Assembly: GCA_025800395.1 (NCBI GenBank)
Contig: JAOXRU010000183.1
Location: forward strand, 1 to 35,648
Direction of reading: 5' to 3'
DNA length: 35,648 nt
From: Flavobacteriaceae bacterium
GTDB taxonomy: Bacteria > Bacteroidota > Bacteroidia > Flavobacteriales > Flavobacteriaceae
The notes under the pieces were generated by a model. That model saw only the letters and a list, made by a program, of their open reading frames with translations, was not told the DNA's origin and searched no databases. Positions 16,921 to 24,679 of this stretch are shown piece after piece; position 1 is the first letter of the stretch, and each line of letters opens with the position of its first letter. A program made the position numbers and the translations under genes.

Positions 16921-17100
16921 ATGGTGATATGGGATTAGATTTTTCAAAAAACGATAACCGTAGTTGTAATACGGTATTTACGAATAAGGCCGCAATGTAG
17001 GGGCGTATAGCAATACGCCTTTTCGTGCCACCGAAACGAATATATGACACATAAAACATACGCCCATTGGTGACACGGTGATATGGTGATGAGGTTAGAT
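16921..17100 (+). repeat. Segment flanked by imperfect direct repeats, with an 8-bp tandem array
   Basis: The 192-base gap between rfbB and the four-helix-bundle gene begins with ATGGTGATATGGGATTAGAT (16921-16940) and ends with the related ATGGTGATGAGGTTAGAT (17083-17100). Just before the gene is an 8-bp tandem array: GGTGACAC, GGTGATAT, GGTGATGA, GGTTAGAT (17069-17100). Between the direct repeats sits the REP-like element. This looks like an insertion or a slippage-prone site. Confidence 0.5.
16950..17020 (+). repeat. REP-like repeat, copy 1
   Basis: About 71 bases related to 35372-35442. The last 23 bases (16997-17019) are identical in both copies and contain the hairpin GGCGTAT-AGCA-ATACGCC. 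A shared TACGAATAA lies upstream at identical spacing, and about 12 of the first 20 positions also agree. Size, GC-rich hairpin and dispersed intergenic position fit REP elements mobilised by RAYT transposases; no such gene is in the window. Confidence 0.7.
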
Positions 17101-17110
17101 AGGGAATAAG

Positions 17111-17455
17111 ATGAAATCGCATAAAGATTTAAAGGTTTGGAAAGAATCTATGGATTTGGTGATTTTGATTTATGAATTAATGAATAAGATGCCTTTAGAA
17201 GAACAATATGGTTTAACTTCGCAGATTAGAAGAGCAGTAGTCTCTGTTCCCTCTAATATTGCAGAAGGTGCGGCGAGAAAAGGCGCTAAAGAATTTTGTA
17301 GATTTTTAGATATCTCGCTGGATTCCTTATCAGAGCTAGAGACACAAATAGAAATAGGAATTCGCTTGAAGTATTTATCTCATGTAGATGAAGCAATGGC
17401 TAAGATTTTTTATAGAAAGAAAATGTTAAGCAGTTTAATTAAAAGTTTGTCTTGA
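17111..17455 (+). CDS. Four-helix-bundle protein (S23/IVP family)
   Basis: A 114-residue protein of the four-helix-bundle family first seen encoded in intervening sequences of 23S rRNA genes. It has the typical start SHKDLKVWKESMDLVILIYE, then LEEQYGLTSQIRRAVVSVPS, NIAEGAARKGAKEFCRFLD and SLSELETQIEIGIRLKYL. Known structures form pentamers, but the biological role is unknown. It is on the strand of the polysaccharide genes but separated from them by repeat-rich AT-rich gaps of 192 and 105 bases, interrupting an otherwise standard rfbB-rfbA pair. Members are often found as strays in glycan loci, so I infer an insertion rather than a pathway enzyme. Confidence 0.9.
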   Translation: MKSHKDLKVWKESMDLVILIYELMNKMPLEEQYGLTSQIRRAVVSVPSNIAEGAARKGAKEFCRFLDISLDSLSELETQIEIGIRLKYLSHVDEAMAKIFYRKKMLSSLIKSLS

Positions 17456-17467
17456 TGATAAGAAAGA

Positions 17468-17541
17468 TAACCATATACCAATGTAACAAGATATCAATTT
17501 ATCAATTTGAAGATTTGATAATGTTCCAAAATAACCATATA
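17468..17541 (+). repeat. Short direct repeat in the gap before rfbA
   Basis: ATAACCATATA occurs at 17468-17478 and again at 17531-17541, within an AT-rich 105-base gap between the four-helix-bundle gene and rfbA. Significance is unclear. Confidence 0.35.
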
Positions 17542-17560
17542 ACCGAATAATCGTATAAAT

Positions 17561-18319
17561 TTGAAAGGAATTGTATTAGCAGGAGGAAGTGGCACACGTT
17601 TACACCCGATTACCATTGCGGTGAGCAAACAGCTATTGCCTGTATACAACAAGCCGATGATTTACTATCCGTTAGCTACGCTAAAATCTGCTGGTATTAC
17701 CGAAATACTCCTCATTACTACCCCACACGATCAACCGCTATTTGAAAAATTGCTTGGAAATGGGAGCGATTTTGGTTGTCGTTTTAGTTACGCTATACAA
17801 GAAGCTCCAAACGGCTTGGCAGAAGCTTTTATTATTGGGGAAGAATTTATAGGAGAAGATAAAGTAGCCCTGATATTGGGCGACAATATATTTTATGGCA
17901 ATGGACTAGCAAAACAATTGGCGGCAAATACCGATCCCGATGGGGGTATCGTATACGGCTATCATGTGCAGGATCCGGAGCGCTACGGTGTAGTGGAATT
18001 TGACAGCCAAGGCAAAGCCATTTCTATAGAAGAAAAGCCCGCGACACCCAAATCCAATTATGCGGTGCCAGGGATTTATTTTTATGACAATGAGGTCATA
18101 GAAATAGCAAAAAATATCAAGCCTTCCAAAAGGGGAGAATTAGAAATAACAGACGTCAACAATGCCTATTTGGCCAAGGGGAAACTGCAAGTATCCGTAA
18201 TGGATAGCGGTATCGCCTGGTTGGATACCGGAACTTTTGATTCCCTGATGCAAGCCTCACAATTTGTAGAGGTATTGGAAAAACGACAGGGGTTGAAGAT
18301 TGGGGATATTAAAGAATAA
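17561..18319 (+). CDS. rfbA: Glucose-1-phosphate thymidylyltransferase, C-terminally short
   Basis: Makes dTDP-glucose from dTTP and glucose-1-phosphate, the substrate of RfbB. The sequence has the signature GGSGTRLHP (8-16), [29 protein letters not shown] with the metal-binding Asp, and [17 protein letters not shown]. The start is a TTG at 17561, since MKGIVLAGG is the invariant N-terminus and no ATG is available. The protein has 252 residues, whereas the common short-form enzyme has about 285-300. It stops right after EKRQGLKIG, where relatives continue for about 35-40 residues that help form the dimer/allosteric surface. The stop coincides with the step into AT-rich island DNA, suggesting truncation by recombination. 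The catalytic core is complete and probably active. Confidence 0.9.
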   Translation: MKGIVLAGGSGTRLHPITIAVSKQLLPVYNKPMIYYPLATLKSAGITEILLITTPHDQPLFEKLLGNGSDFGCRFSYAIQEAPNGLAEAFIIGEEFIGEDKVALILGDNIFYGNGLAKQLAANTDPDGGIVYGYHVQDPERYGVVEFDSQGKAISIEEKPATPKSNYAVPGIYFYDNEVIEIAKNIKPSKRGELEITDVNNAYLAKGKLQVSVMDSGIAWLDTGTFDSLMQASQFVEVLEKRQGLKIGDIKE

Positions 18320-18321
18320 AA

Positions 18322-19005
18322 ATGAATAAAATAATAGCGCTTTTACCAATGAAAGGGAACTCGGAAAGAGTTCCAAATAAGAATCTCAAAGATTTTGCTG
18401 GCACACCACTGTATCACAAGGTAATGAATACATTACTGGATTCTAAGTATATCGACTGTGTGATTGTAAACACAGATAGTAGTAGTATTAAAGAGGATAT
18501 TGCCAAGAATTTCGACAAAAATAAAGTTATAATTCACGAACGACCAGCAGAGATTCAAGGAGATTTTGTGTCCATGAACAAGGTAATTGAATATGATTTA
18601 AACCTTTCGGAAGGGGATATTTATATTCAAACACATAGCACCAATCCATTGTTAAAAACAGCGACTTTGGATGGAGCAATTGAGAAAATGTTAAGTTTAG
18701 CCGAAGAAGGAGCTTATGATTCTATTTTTTCAGTAACCAAAATTCAAACTAGGTTGTATAATTCAGAAGGAGAGCCATTTAATCACGATCCCACAGTACT
18801 TTTGCGAACGCAAGATTTACCTCCTTTATATGAGGAAAATTCCAATTTCTTTATTTTCACAAAATCTTCCTTTCAAAACAATGATCAAAAACGAATAGGA
18901 AAAAAAGCAATGATGTGTGAAATAGATAAAATTGAAGCTGTAGACATTGATGAACCTCAGGATTTTGTTATTGCTGAAACATTATATAAACTCCTCAGAG
19001 AATGA
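18322..19005 (+). CDS. CMP-sugar (acylneuraminate-type) cytidylyltransferase
   Basis: A 227-residue NeuA/KdsB-type cytidylyltransferase, which activates a 2-keto sugar acid as its CMP derivative. The CTP-binding signature is LLPMKGNSERVPNKN (7-21). THSTNPLLK matches the QPTSPLL region of NeuA, and EIDKIEAVDIDEPQDF contains the acidic D-x-D near the C-terminus. The exact sugar cannot be read; divergence from NeuA proper and lack of a NeuB neighbour suggest a different ulosonic acid. It is the first gene of a 15-gene AT-rich run and begins two bases after rfbA stops. The next ATG overlaps its stop by four bases. Confidence 0.85.
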   Translation: MNKIIALLPMKGNSERVPNKNLKDFAGTPLYHKVMNTLLDSKYIDCVIVNTDSSSIKEDIAKNFDKNKVIIHERPAEIQGDFVSMNKVIEYDLNLSEGDIYIQTHSTNPLLKTATLDGAIEKMLSLAEEGAYDSIFSVTKIQTRLYNSEGEPFNHDPTVLLRTQDLPPLYEENSNFFIFTKSSFQNNDQKRIGKKAMMCEIDKIEAVDIDEPQDFVIAETLYKLLRE

Positions 19006-19469
19006 TTTTTGATAAGATAGAATACTGGAATTATTATTTTAAACACCCAATATTTAAAGAAATATTTGAAAAATTAACTACTCTTTCTGAAGAGACTTTG
19101 GATGGCATTTATTACAAAAATGAAGACTACTATTTTAAAGTTTTATCTTATAAAACGAAGCGCATTGCAGACATTGTAGAAAACCACCAGAAAGAAGTAG
19201 ATATTCAAATTGTTTTAAAAGGAAAAGAACAAATAGATGTATATGATGAAAATGCGGTAAAGAGCATAAGACCTTATGAAGAAAAAGAAGATTGTGAATT
19301 CTATGAAATTATTGGAGAAGCGCATTCTAAGTTAATTTTGGAAAAAGGATTTATGAGTGTGTTTTTTCAACAAGACATTCACAACCCGCAAATATGTATA
19401 AATCAGAAGGAAGAAATAATAAAGAAAATTGTAATAAAAGTCAATGAAAAATTTTTCACACAGCCATAG
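19002..19469 (+). CDS. YhcH/YjgK/YiaL-family protein (NanQ-like anomerase)
   Basis: A 155-residue cupin of the YhcH/EbgC family; E. coli NanQ (YhcH) is reported to speed anomerisation of sialic acids. The metal-site pattern is visible: NHQKEVDIQIVLKGKE with H62, E65 and D67, and FFQQDIHNPQI with D125 and H127 near the family's D-x-H-x-P. Lying directly after a CMP-ulosonate-type cytidylyltransferase, it probably presents the right ring form of a free keto-sugar acid to that enzyme; this is inference. It overlaps the preceding gene by four bases and the aldolase by 26, so all three should be translated together. Confidence 0.85.
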   Translation: MIFDKIEYWNYYFKHPIFKEIFEKLTTLSEETLDGIYYKNEDYYFKVLSYKTKRIADIVENHQKEVDIQIVLKGKEQIDVYDENAVKSIRPYEEKEDCEFYEIIGEAHSKLILEKGFMSVFFQQDIHNPQICINQKEEIIKKIVIKVNEKFFTQP

Positions 19470-20235
19470 CAACCTAAAAAACAAACTTAGAAACAACCAA
19501 TTAACATTAGGCTCTTGGTTGACCATTCCCCATCAAGCGGTAGTTGAAATTTTGGGAACAGCCGGATTTGAATGGCTTACCATAGATACAGAACATTCCG
19601 CAGTTGATATTGAAACTGTAATGAACCTAATAGGACATATTCAAGGGAATCAAATGCAGGCTTTGGTACGAGTAAGTAAGAACGAAGAGGTGATAATAAA
19701 GAGAGTGATGGATGCTGGTGCAGATGGCGTCATAGTTCCAATGATAAAGAACAAGGAAGAAGCCATTCAGGCAGTGAGCTTTGTAAAATATCCACCTATA
19801 GGAAAAAGAGGAGTGGGTTTATCTAGAGCACAAAAGTATGGCACCTCCTTCCCTTCTTATATCAATTGGACAAATGAAGAATCCGTTGTAATTGCACAAA
19901 TCGAGCATATAGAGGCTGTAAATAATTTGGAAGAAATTTTAAATGTTGAAGGAATAGATGGCATTATAGTTGGTCCATACGATCTATCTGCTTCTATGGG
20001 ATATCCGGGAGAATATGAACGGGAAGATGTGAAAAATGCACTCTCTAGAGTAGAACAAGTGGCAAAAGAAATGAATAAACCTTTGGGTTTTCATGTTATA
20101 GATTCTGACCATTCGAAAACAATGGAAAAAATAGATCAAGGACACACATTTTTAGCGTTTAGTCTCGATTTCTTTTTCTTAGGAGATAAAGCTAGAGATG
20201 AAATGAATAAAATGAAACAAAAAATACAGAAATGA
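19444..20235 (+). CDS. HpcH/HpaI-family class II aldolase
   Basis: A 263-residue member of the HpcH/HpaI aldolase family, metal-dependent enzymes that join or split pyruvate (or a related keto acid) and an aldehyde, giving 2-keto-3-deoxy acids. All catalytic positions are present: WLTIDTEH with D48 and H51, LVRV with R76, the metal ligand E154 in AQIE, and D180 in GPYDLSASMG; RGVGLSRAQKYG is also typical. Best-known relatives degrade sugar acids. In this glycan operon the enzyme could run in the synthetic direction to build a 3-deoxyulosonic acid, or trim a by-product. Its start overlaps yhcH by 26 bases. Confidence 0.85.
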   Translation: MKNFSHSHSNLKNKLRNNQLTLGSWLTIPHQAVVEILGTAGFEWLTIDTEHSAVDIETVMNLIGHIQGNQMQALVRVSKNEEVIIKRVMDAGADGVIVPMIKNKEEAIQAVSFVKYPPIGKRGVGLSRAQKYGTSFPSYINWTNEESVVIAQIEHIEAVNNLEEILNVEGIDGIIVGPYDLSASMGYPGEYEREDVKNALSRVEQVAKEMNKPLGFHVIDSDHSKTMEKIDQGHTFLAFSLDFFFLGDKARDEMNKMKQKIQK

Positions 20236-21110
20236 AAAATGTATTAGTTTTTGGAGGTTGTGGCTTCTTAGGACATTATTTGGTTCAGGAATTACTAAGA
20301 AGAGATTACAAGGTTACTATAGCCGATATTTCAGATCATTCGGAATTTTTGGAGCAGATTACTTTCGAATTCTGTGATATATCAAATCGTGAAAATGTAG
20401 ATCGAGTATTTAGTACTGGAAATTTTGAAGTGGTTTATAACTTGGCGGGATTTGCAAATTTGGATGATGCAATTAAGAATCCGATTAAAACCCTTGAACT
20501 AAATGTTATAGGGAATATGTATGTTTTGGAGAATTGCATCAAAAATAATACCGCAAAATTTGTTTATGCTAGTAGTGCCTATGCTATGAGTAATAAAGGA
20601 TCTTTTTATGGTATAAGTAAATTGGCTTCGGAAAAAATTATTGAACAATATCATAAAAAACACGGTCTTGATTTTGTCATATTAAGATATGGATCTGTTT
20701 ATTCCGAACGGCCTTATGAAAACAATTATATTTTTAATTTGGTAAAAGAGGCCATACTATCAAAAGAAATCAATCACAGCGGAGATGGCAATGAAATACG
20801 AGAGTACATACATGCAGCTGACGCAGCAAAATTATCTGTAGATGTTATCGAATCGAATGAGTTTTTGAATTATCATATGATTCTAACAGGTACAGAAAGA
20901 ATGAAGCGCAAAGAACTATTTGAAATGATAAAAGAAATATTGAATGGTGATGTGCATATCAAATGCAATGAATCGGGGTATCATAATCATTATAAATTCA
21001 CACCTTATTCTTTTGAGGCCAGTGTAAGTAAAAAAATCATTGCCAATCCACATATAGATATGGGACAAGGGATTTTAGAATGTATAAGAGCAGTTCACCA
21101 TGATTTGTAG
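20232..21110 (+). CDS. NAD-dependent sugar epimerase/dehydratase (extended SDR)
   Basis: A 292-residue extended short-chain dehydrogenase with an intact Rossmann motif, GGCGFLGHYL (8-17), the substrate segment YNLAGFANLDDAIKNP, YASSAYAMS and the catalytic Y-x3-K in FYGISKLASEKI. C-terminal EYIHAADAAKLSVDVI is the usual conserved region of epimerases. It acts on a nucleotide- or phosphate-linked sugar; the particular reaction (epimerisation, dehydration or oxidation) cannot be read from sequence. It is shorter than RfbB or GalE and lies between the aldolase and the lactonase-like gene, overlapping both (4 and 11 bases). I infer a step in making the same sugar acid. Confidence 0.8.
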   Translation: MKNVLVFGGCGFLGHYLVQELLRRDYKVTIADISDHSEFLEQITFEFCDISNRENVDRVFSTGNFEVVYNLAGFANLDDAIKNPIKTLELNVIGNMYVLENCIKNNTAKFVYASSAYAMSNKGSFYGISKLASEKIIEQYHKKHGLDFVILRYGSVYSERPYENNYIFNLVKEAILSKEINHSGDGNEIREYIHAADAAKLSVDVIESNEFLNYHMILTGTERMKRKELFEMIKEILNGDVHIKCNESGYHNHYKFTPYSFEASVSKKIIANPHIDMGQGILECIRAVHHDL

Positions 21111-21804
21111 CAACCACAAGCTGTTTTCGGTAGATGAAAAAGAATTTGTGAATTTCGTCACCAATAAAATAAAGGACTATTTAACAGAAAATGCCGAAAA
21201 AGATAAAATAAATATTGCTTTGTCTGGCGGTAGTACGCCGATTCCTATTTATAAAGAATTGAGCAAGCTAAACATAGATTGGTCTAAGATTAATTTTTTT
21301 TTGGTAGACGAAAGATGTGTTTCTATTTCACATAGAGATAGTAACTATAAAAATATTAATGAGGTTTTGTTTCAACATGTAAAAGCCAATTCATTTCAAA
21401 TGTATTTTGAAGAAAAGGGAGGGACATGCTCAGCGGAAATTTACAATAGCTTTGTAGAAAAACACGTACAACCCAATATAAACCAGATTCCAGAATTTGA
21501 TTTAATGATACTGGGTATGGGAGAAGACGGGCATACAGCCTCTTTGTTTCCTTTTTCCGAGGCACTTATGGAAGAAGATAAATGGGTAGTAGAAAACATT
21601 ATGGAAACTAAGACTAGGTTAACCTTAACCTATAAGATAATTTTAAATGCAAAGAAATGCTTTGTATTATTAAAAGGGAAGAAAAAGGAAAATGTATTTA
21701 ATATGTTGAATTTAAAAGCAGACAAGAGTTTTGAACAGTATCCTATATTAAAGGTTATGAAAGAAGGAAAGAATGTTGAATGGATAAAAACCTACACCAG
21801 ATGA
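21100..21804 (+). CDS. 6-phosphogluconolactonase-type sugar-lactone hydrolase
   Basis: A 234-residue protein of the glucosamine-isomerase/6-phosphogluconolactonase superfamily. The motifs are of the lactonase type: LSGGSTP (41-47), VDERCVSISHRDSNY (69-83) and GMGEDGHTASLFP (139-151), where deaminases have GIGxDGHIAFNEP. It should therefore hydrolyse a phosphorylated sugar lactone to an aldonate phosphate. No zwf or gnd is adjacent, and its place inside a glycan operon makes a housekeeping pentose-phosphate role unlikely. I infer that it makes an aldonate phosphate for the sugar-acid pathway. The gene overlaps the SDR by 11 bases and the HAD gene by four. Confidence 0.8.
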   Translation: MICSNHKLFSVDEKEFVNFVTNKIKDYLTENAEKDKINIALSGGSTPIPIYKELSKLNIDWSKINFFLVDERCVSISHRDSNYKNINEVLFQHVKANSFQMYFEEKGGTCSAEIYNSFVEKHVQPNINQIPEFDLMILGMGEDGHTASLFPFSEALMEEDKWVVENIMETKTRLTLTYKIILNAKKCFVLLKGKKKENVFNMLNLKADKSFEQYPILKVMKEGKNVEWIKTYTR

Positions 21805-22457
21805 AAATAAAACACATTTTTTTCGATTTTGATGGTGTTTTAGCAGAATCGGTATCTGCAAAAACCGAGGCATTTAGAGATATGTATGCACCCTTTGGTG
21901 AAGATATTTCAAGGCAAGTCGTGGCGCATCATATCCAGCATGGTGGGGTTTCTCGATATGAGAAATTTAAAATTTACCACGAACAATTTTTGGGAGAAAC
22001 AATAAACAATGACAAAGTAGATGCATTGGCAAAACAATTCTCTAGTTTAGTCCTAGACAAGGTAATTTGCTCCAAGGAAGTTCCTGGTGCAAAGTGGTTT
22101 TTAGAGAAATACTACGGCAAACTTAACTATTGGATCATCACAGGAACACCAACTAAAGAAATTGAGATTATTGCACAGAAGAGAGAATTAGCTTCCTTTT
22201 TTAAAGGGTTGCATGGTTCTCCTAAAAACAAGAAATACTGGACAGAATATTTGATTAAACAACACCGATTAGATAGAAATGAAATTATCTTTTTAGGAGA
22301 TGCTACCACCGATTTGGAGGCTGCAGAGCATTCTGGTTTGCATTTTGCTTTAAGAGACAATGAAGAAAACGAAGAATTATTTAAAAACTATAATGGACTT
22401 CGGTTTGCCAACTTTGAGGAATTAGATCATTTATTACAAACTAAAAAATTAATTTAA
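21801..22457 (+). CDS. HAD-family sugar-phosphate phosphatase
   Basis: A 218-residue haloacid-dehalogenase hydrolase with all four motifs: FFDFDGVLAES (nucleophile and acid Asp), WIITGTP, the lysine in SPKNKK and LGDATTDLEAA. A helical cap lies between motifs I and II, as in phosphoglycolate-phosphatase-like enzymes. It probably removes phosphate from an intermediate such as an aldonate or ulosonate phosphate, as KdsC does in Kdo synthesis; substrate is inferred. I start at the ATG at 21801, which overlaps the upstream stop as ATGA and gives MKIKHIFFDFDG; an in-frame ATG at 21780 would add seven residues. Confidence 0.85.
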   Translation: MKIKHIFFDFDGVLAESVSAKTEAFRDMYAPFGEDISRQVVAHHIQHGGVSRYEKFKIYHEQFLGETINNDKVDALAKQFSSLVLDKVICSKEVPGAKWFLEKYYGKLNYWIITGTPTKEIEIIAQKRELASFFKGLHGSPKNKKYWTEYLIKQHRLDRNEIIFLGDATTDLEAAEHSGLHFALRDNEENEELFKNYNGLRFANFEELDHLLQTKKLI

Positions 22458-22458
22458 A

Positions 22459-23400
22459 ATGAAAATATTACTCACTTCAACTTCTTTTCAAGATACACCA
22501 GGAAGGCATCAAGATCTATTGTACAGTCAGGGGTTTGATATAGACACGCTCCGAGGACCAATTTGGGAGGAAGAGCTCTTGCAAATAATAGCGGACTACG
22601 ATGCAGTAATTTGTGGAGATGATGACTATACTGAAGCGGTTATTAAAAAAGGCGTTTCGGGCAAGCTCAAGTATATTTCGAAATATGGGGTTGGGCTGGA
22701 TAGAATAGATTTGAAGGCCGCAGAAAAGTATGGTATTCCTGTTACTAATTGCCCAGGGGTTAATCAGGTTTCAGTAGCAGAACATGTGTTGGCTTTGTTG
22801 TTTACTTTTGAAAAAAATATTCACGTACAACACATTTCTACTCAGAGTGGTAGTTGGAAAAGGTGGGTCGGTAACGAGGTAGCAGGAAAAACATTGGGCA
22901 TTATTGGTTTGGGGGCAATTGGCAAAGAATTGGCAAAAAAGGCCGCTGCTCTAGGACTACATATTATTGCTTTTGATGTGTATAAAGATCAAGCGTTTTT
23001 GGACCAAAATAAAGAGGTTCAGTTCAAAGAAGATGTTGTAGATATTTATAAGACCGCCGATATTATTAGTTTGCATGTGCCGCATACAGAGTCAACCGAC
23101 AAAATGATTGATGAAAAAGTTCTTTTTGAAAGTTTGGGTAAACAACCTATAATTATAAATACATCTAGAGGAAAACTCGTGGATTCTAACGCTATTAAAA
23201 ATGCTTTGATTGCAGGCAAAATTCGTGGATATTTGGCAGATGTATTGGCAACAGAGCCCATGGCCGAAGATGAAATACTTAGGGGAGTTGAAAATGTAAT
23301 TATCACACCCCATGTAGGTTCTAGAACCTATCAGAGTGTAGTGAGACAAGGAACTATGGCGGTGGAGAATTTGTTAAACTTAATAAATGAAAGTAAATAG
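22459..23400 (+). CDS. D-2-hydroxyacid dehydrogenase
   Basis: A 313-residue NAD-dependent D-2-hydroxyacid dehydrogenase (SerA/PdxB/GyaR superfamily). It interconverts a 2-hydroxy acid and a 2-keto acid. The sequence has KYGVGLDRIDLKAA, the NAD loop IIGLGAIGKEL (148-158), and the catalytic triad R237 (NTSRG), E266 (ATEP) and H285 (TPHVG). It lacks the ACT or other regulatory domains of long SerA, so serine synthesis is not implied. In this operon it could oxidise C2 of an aldonate to give the 2-keto acid that is then CMP-activated. It follows the HAD gene by one base and overlaps the flippase gene by 14. Confidence 0.85.
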   Translation: MKILLTSTSFQDTPGRHQDLLYSQGFDIDTLRGPIWEEELLQIIADYDAVICGDDDYTEAVIKKGVSGKLKYISKYGVGLDRIDLKAAEKYGIPVTNCPGVNQVSVAEHVLALLFTFEKNIHVQHISTQSGSWKRWVGNEVAGKTLGIIGLGAIGKELAKKAAALGLHIIAFDVYKDQAFLDQNKEVQFKEDVVDIYKTADIISLHVPHTESTDKMIDEKVLFESLGKQPIIINTSRGKLVDSNAIKNALIAGKIRGYLADVLATEPMAEDEILRGVENVIITPHVGSRTYQSVVRQGTMAVENLLNLINESK

Positions 23401-24670
23401 TGTTTCGGCTAAAGTTTTTTCTAACTTAGTTTTACAGTTGTTTCCAATAATTATTTCTCTTGTTTTTATCCCATTATCTATTCAATTATTGGGAAAATCG
23501 AATTGGGCAAAACTAACATTGGGTATATCTGTAATATTTTTATCAAATTATGTTTCCTTTGGAATAGGCCCTACTTTAACGCGAAGAATTTCTTCTTTAT
23601 GGAAAAACAAACAAAAATTGTTTAGGAAAGAGTTTGAATTTGCATTTTACGGGGTTAAAATGCTTTCATCAATTGTGTTTACAATTGTATTGGTTGTTTT
23701 GGTGACACTATTTTTAACTGAAAAGTACTCTCTAATAAAGAATTATGCAGATTTACTATTTTTTATACAATGCTTAATATGTTTTATCATTACTTTTTTA
23801 ATTATACCCTATAGATCGGGTCTCGAAGGACTAGGAGATTTTCATTTTTTGGGCATTTACAGGAGTATAATTACCTCCTTATTAGTTTTGCTTCCCTATA
23901 TCACTTTTTTGGTTTTAGACGCCAGTTTGCTAGTAGTTGGTTTTATGCTTATACTAACCTATATACTTGCATTTTTTGTTCTTAAAAAGAGGTTGAGATC
24001 TCAAATCGGTATTCGTCTTAAACAAGAAAGAAAAAATAAGATTTCTCTAAAAAATAGTTTTTTTAGAGAATCGGTGCAATTTGGTGTTTTCTCTTTGCTT
24101 AACTACATAATAGTTTTTTCACCTAGAATAATTTATCCATTCAACTATTCTTCAATTATTGTATCGGATTTTGTAACACTCGAAGATTTGTTTAATAGAA
24201 TAACCATATTAACGGGAACGATTTCTTTAATTTATTTTCAAGTATTCTCAGAATATGATTTAATTAAAAGTGAAACTAAAAAAAAAGTGAAACGTTTATT
24301 AAAGCGAAAAATATTTTTAATTTTTTCAATTTTAATTGTAATTGTTTCTTCAAAACGGATTGTTGGTTGGTTTATTTCGATATGGTTGGGTACAGATTAT
24401 TCTGTTTTTATGGAAGACAATTACTACCTTCTGATGGTAGGCTTAGTATGCTTTAATTTAAATATTTTATTAATGAGACCTTTACAAGCAATGGGTTATG
24501 AGAAAATTGTAAATTATATTGTAGGGGTAGCAGCATTGTTGTTTTTGATTGGCGTTATTGTAATGATGTATTTTCAACTGATTAATTACCATTATTTGTT
24601 ATTAATGTTTATCTCTTTAGGCATATTTTCTAGTTTAATTTGGTATACAATAAAGCAAAAATTGATTTAG
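23387..24670 (+). CDS. Wzx-like polysaccharide flippase
   Basis: A 427-residue integral membrane protein with about 12 hydrophobic helices, an N-terminus SAKVFSNLVLQLFPIIISLV and PLSIQLLGKSNWAKLTL that fit the MOP/oligosaccharidyl-lipid flippase family (Wzx/RfbX). Such proteins move the undecaprenyl-linked repeat unit across the inner membrane. Basic cytoplasmic loops (RRISSLWKNKQKLFRKEF, KKKVKRLLKRK) support the inside orientation. Wzx proteins are poorly conserved, so the call rests on topology and context. The DNA is among the most AT-rich in the window. It overlaps the dehydrogenase gene by 14 bases and precedes the polymerase-like gene by nine. Confidence 0.75.
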   Translation: MKVNSVSAKVFSNLVLQLFPIIISLVFIPLSIQLLGKSNWAKLTLGISVIFLSNYVSFGIGPTLTRRISSLWKNKQKLFRKEFEFAFYGVKMLSSIVFTIVLVVLVTLFLTEKYSLIKNYADLLFFIQCLICFIITFLIIPYRSGLEGLGDFHFLGIYRSIITSLLVLLPYITFLVLDASLLVVGFMLILTYILAFFVLKKRLRSQIGIRLKQERKNKISLKNSFFRESVQFGVFSLLNYIIVFSPRIIYPFNYSSIIVSDFVTLEDLFNRITILTGTISLIYFQVFSEYDLIKSETKKKVKRLLKRKIFLIFSILIVIVSSKRIVGWFISIWLGTDYSVFMEDNYYLLMVGLVCFNLNILLMRPLQAMGYEKIVNYIVGVAALLFLIGVIVMMYFQLINYHYLLLMFISLGIFSSLIWYTIKQKLI

Positions 24671-24679
24671 ATTTATACC

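Noticed and set aside
17069-17100. CRISPR-like array
   Set aside because: The units are only 8 bp and contiguous with no spacers; it is a short tandem repeat.
18322-20235. A standard sialic or legionaminic acid pathway
   Set aside because: No NeuB-type synthase, hydrolysing epimerase (NeuC) or acetyl-/aminotransferase gene is present; only the cytidylyltransferase and the YhcH-like protein fit.
21100-21804. Glucosamine-6-phosphate deaminase (nagB) for this gene
   Set aside because: The GMGEDGHTASLFP motif and the VDER region are of the 6-phosphogluconolactonase type, not the deaminase type.
22459-23400. Phosphoglycerate dehydrogenase (serA) as a serine-pathway gene
   Set aside because: The catalytic residues are shared by the whole D-2-hydroxyacid dehydrogenase superfamily, there is no regulatory domain and the context is glycan synthesis, so the specific name is not supported.
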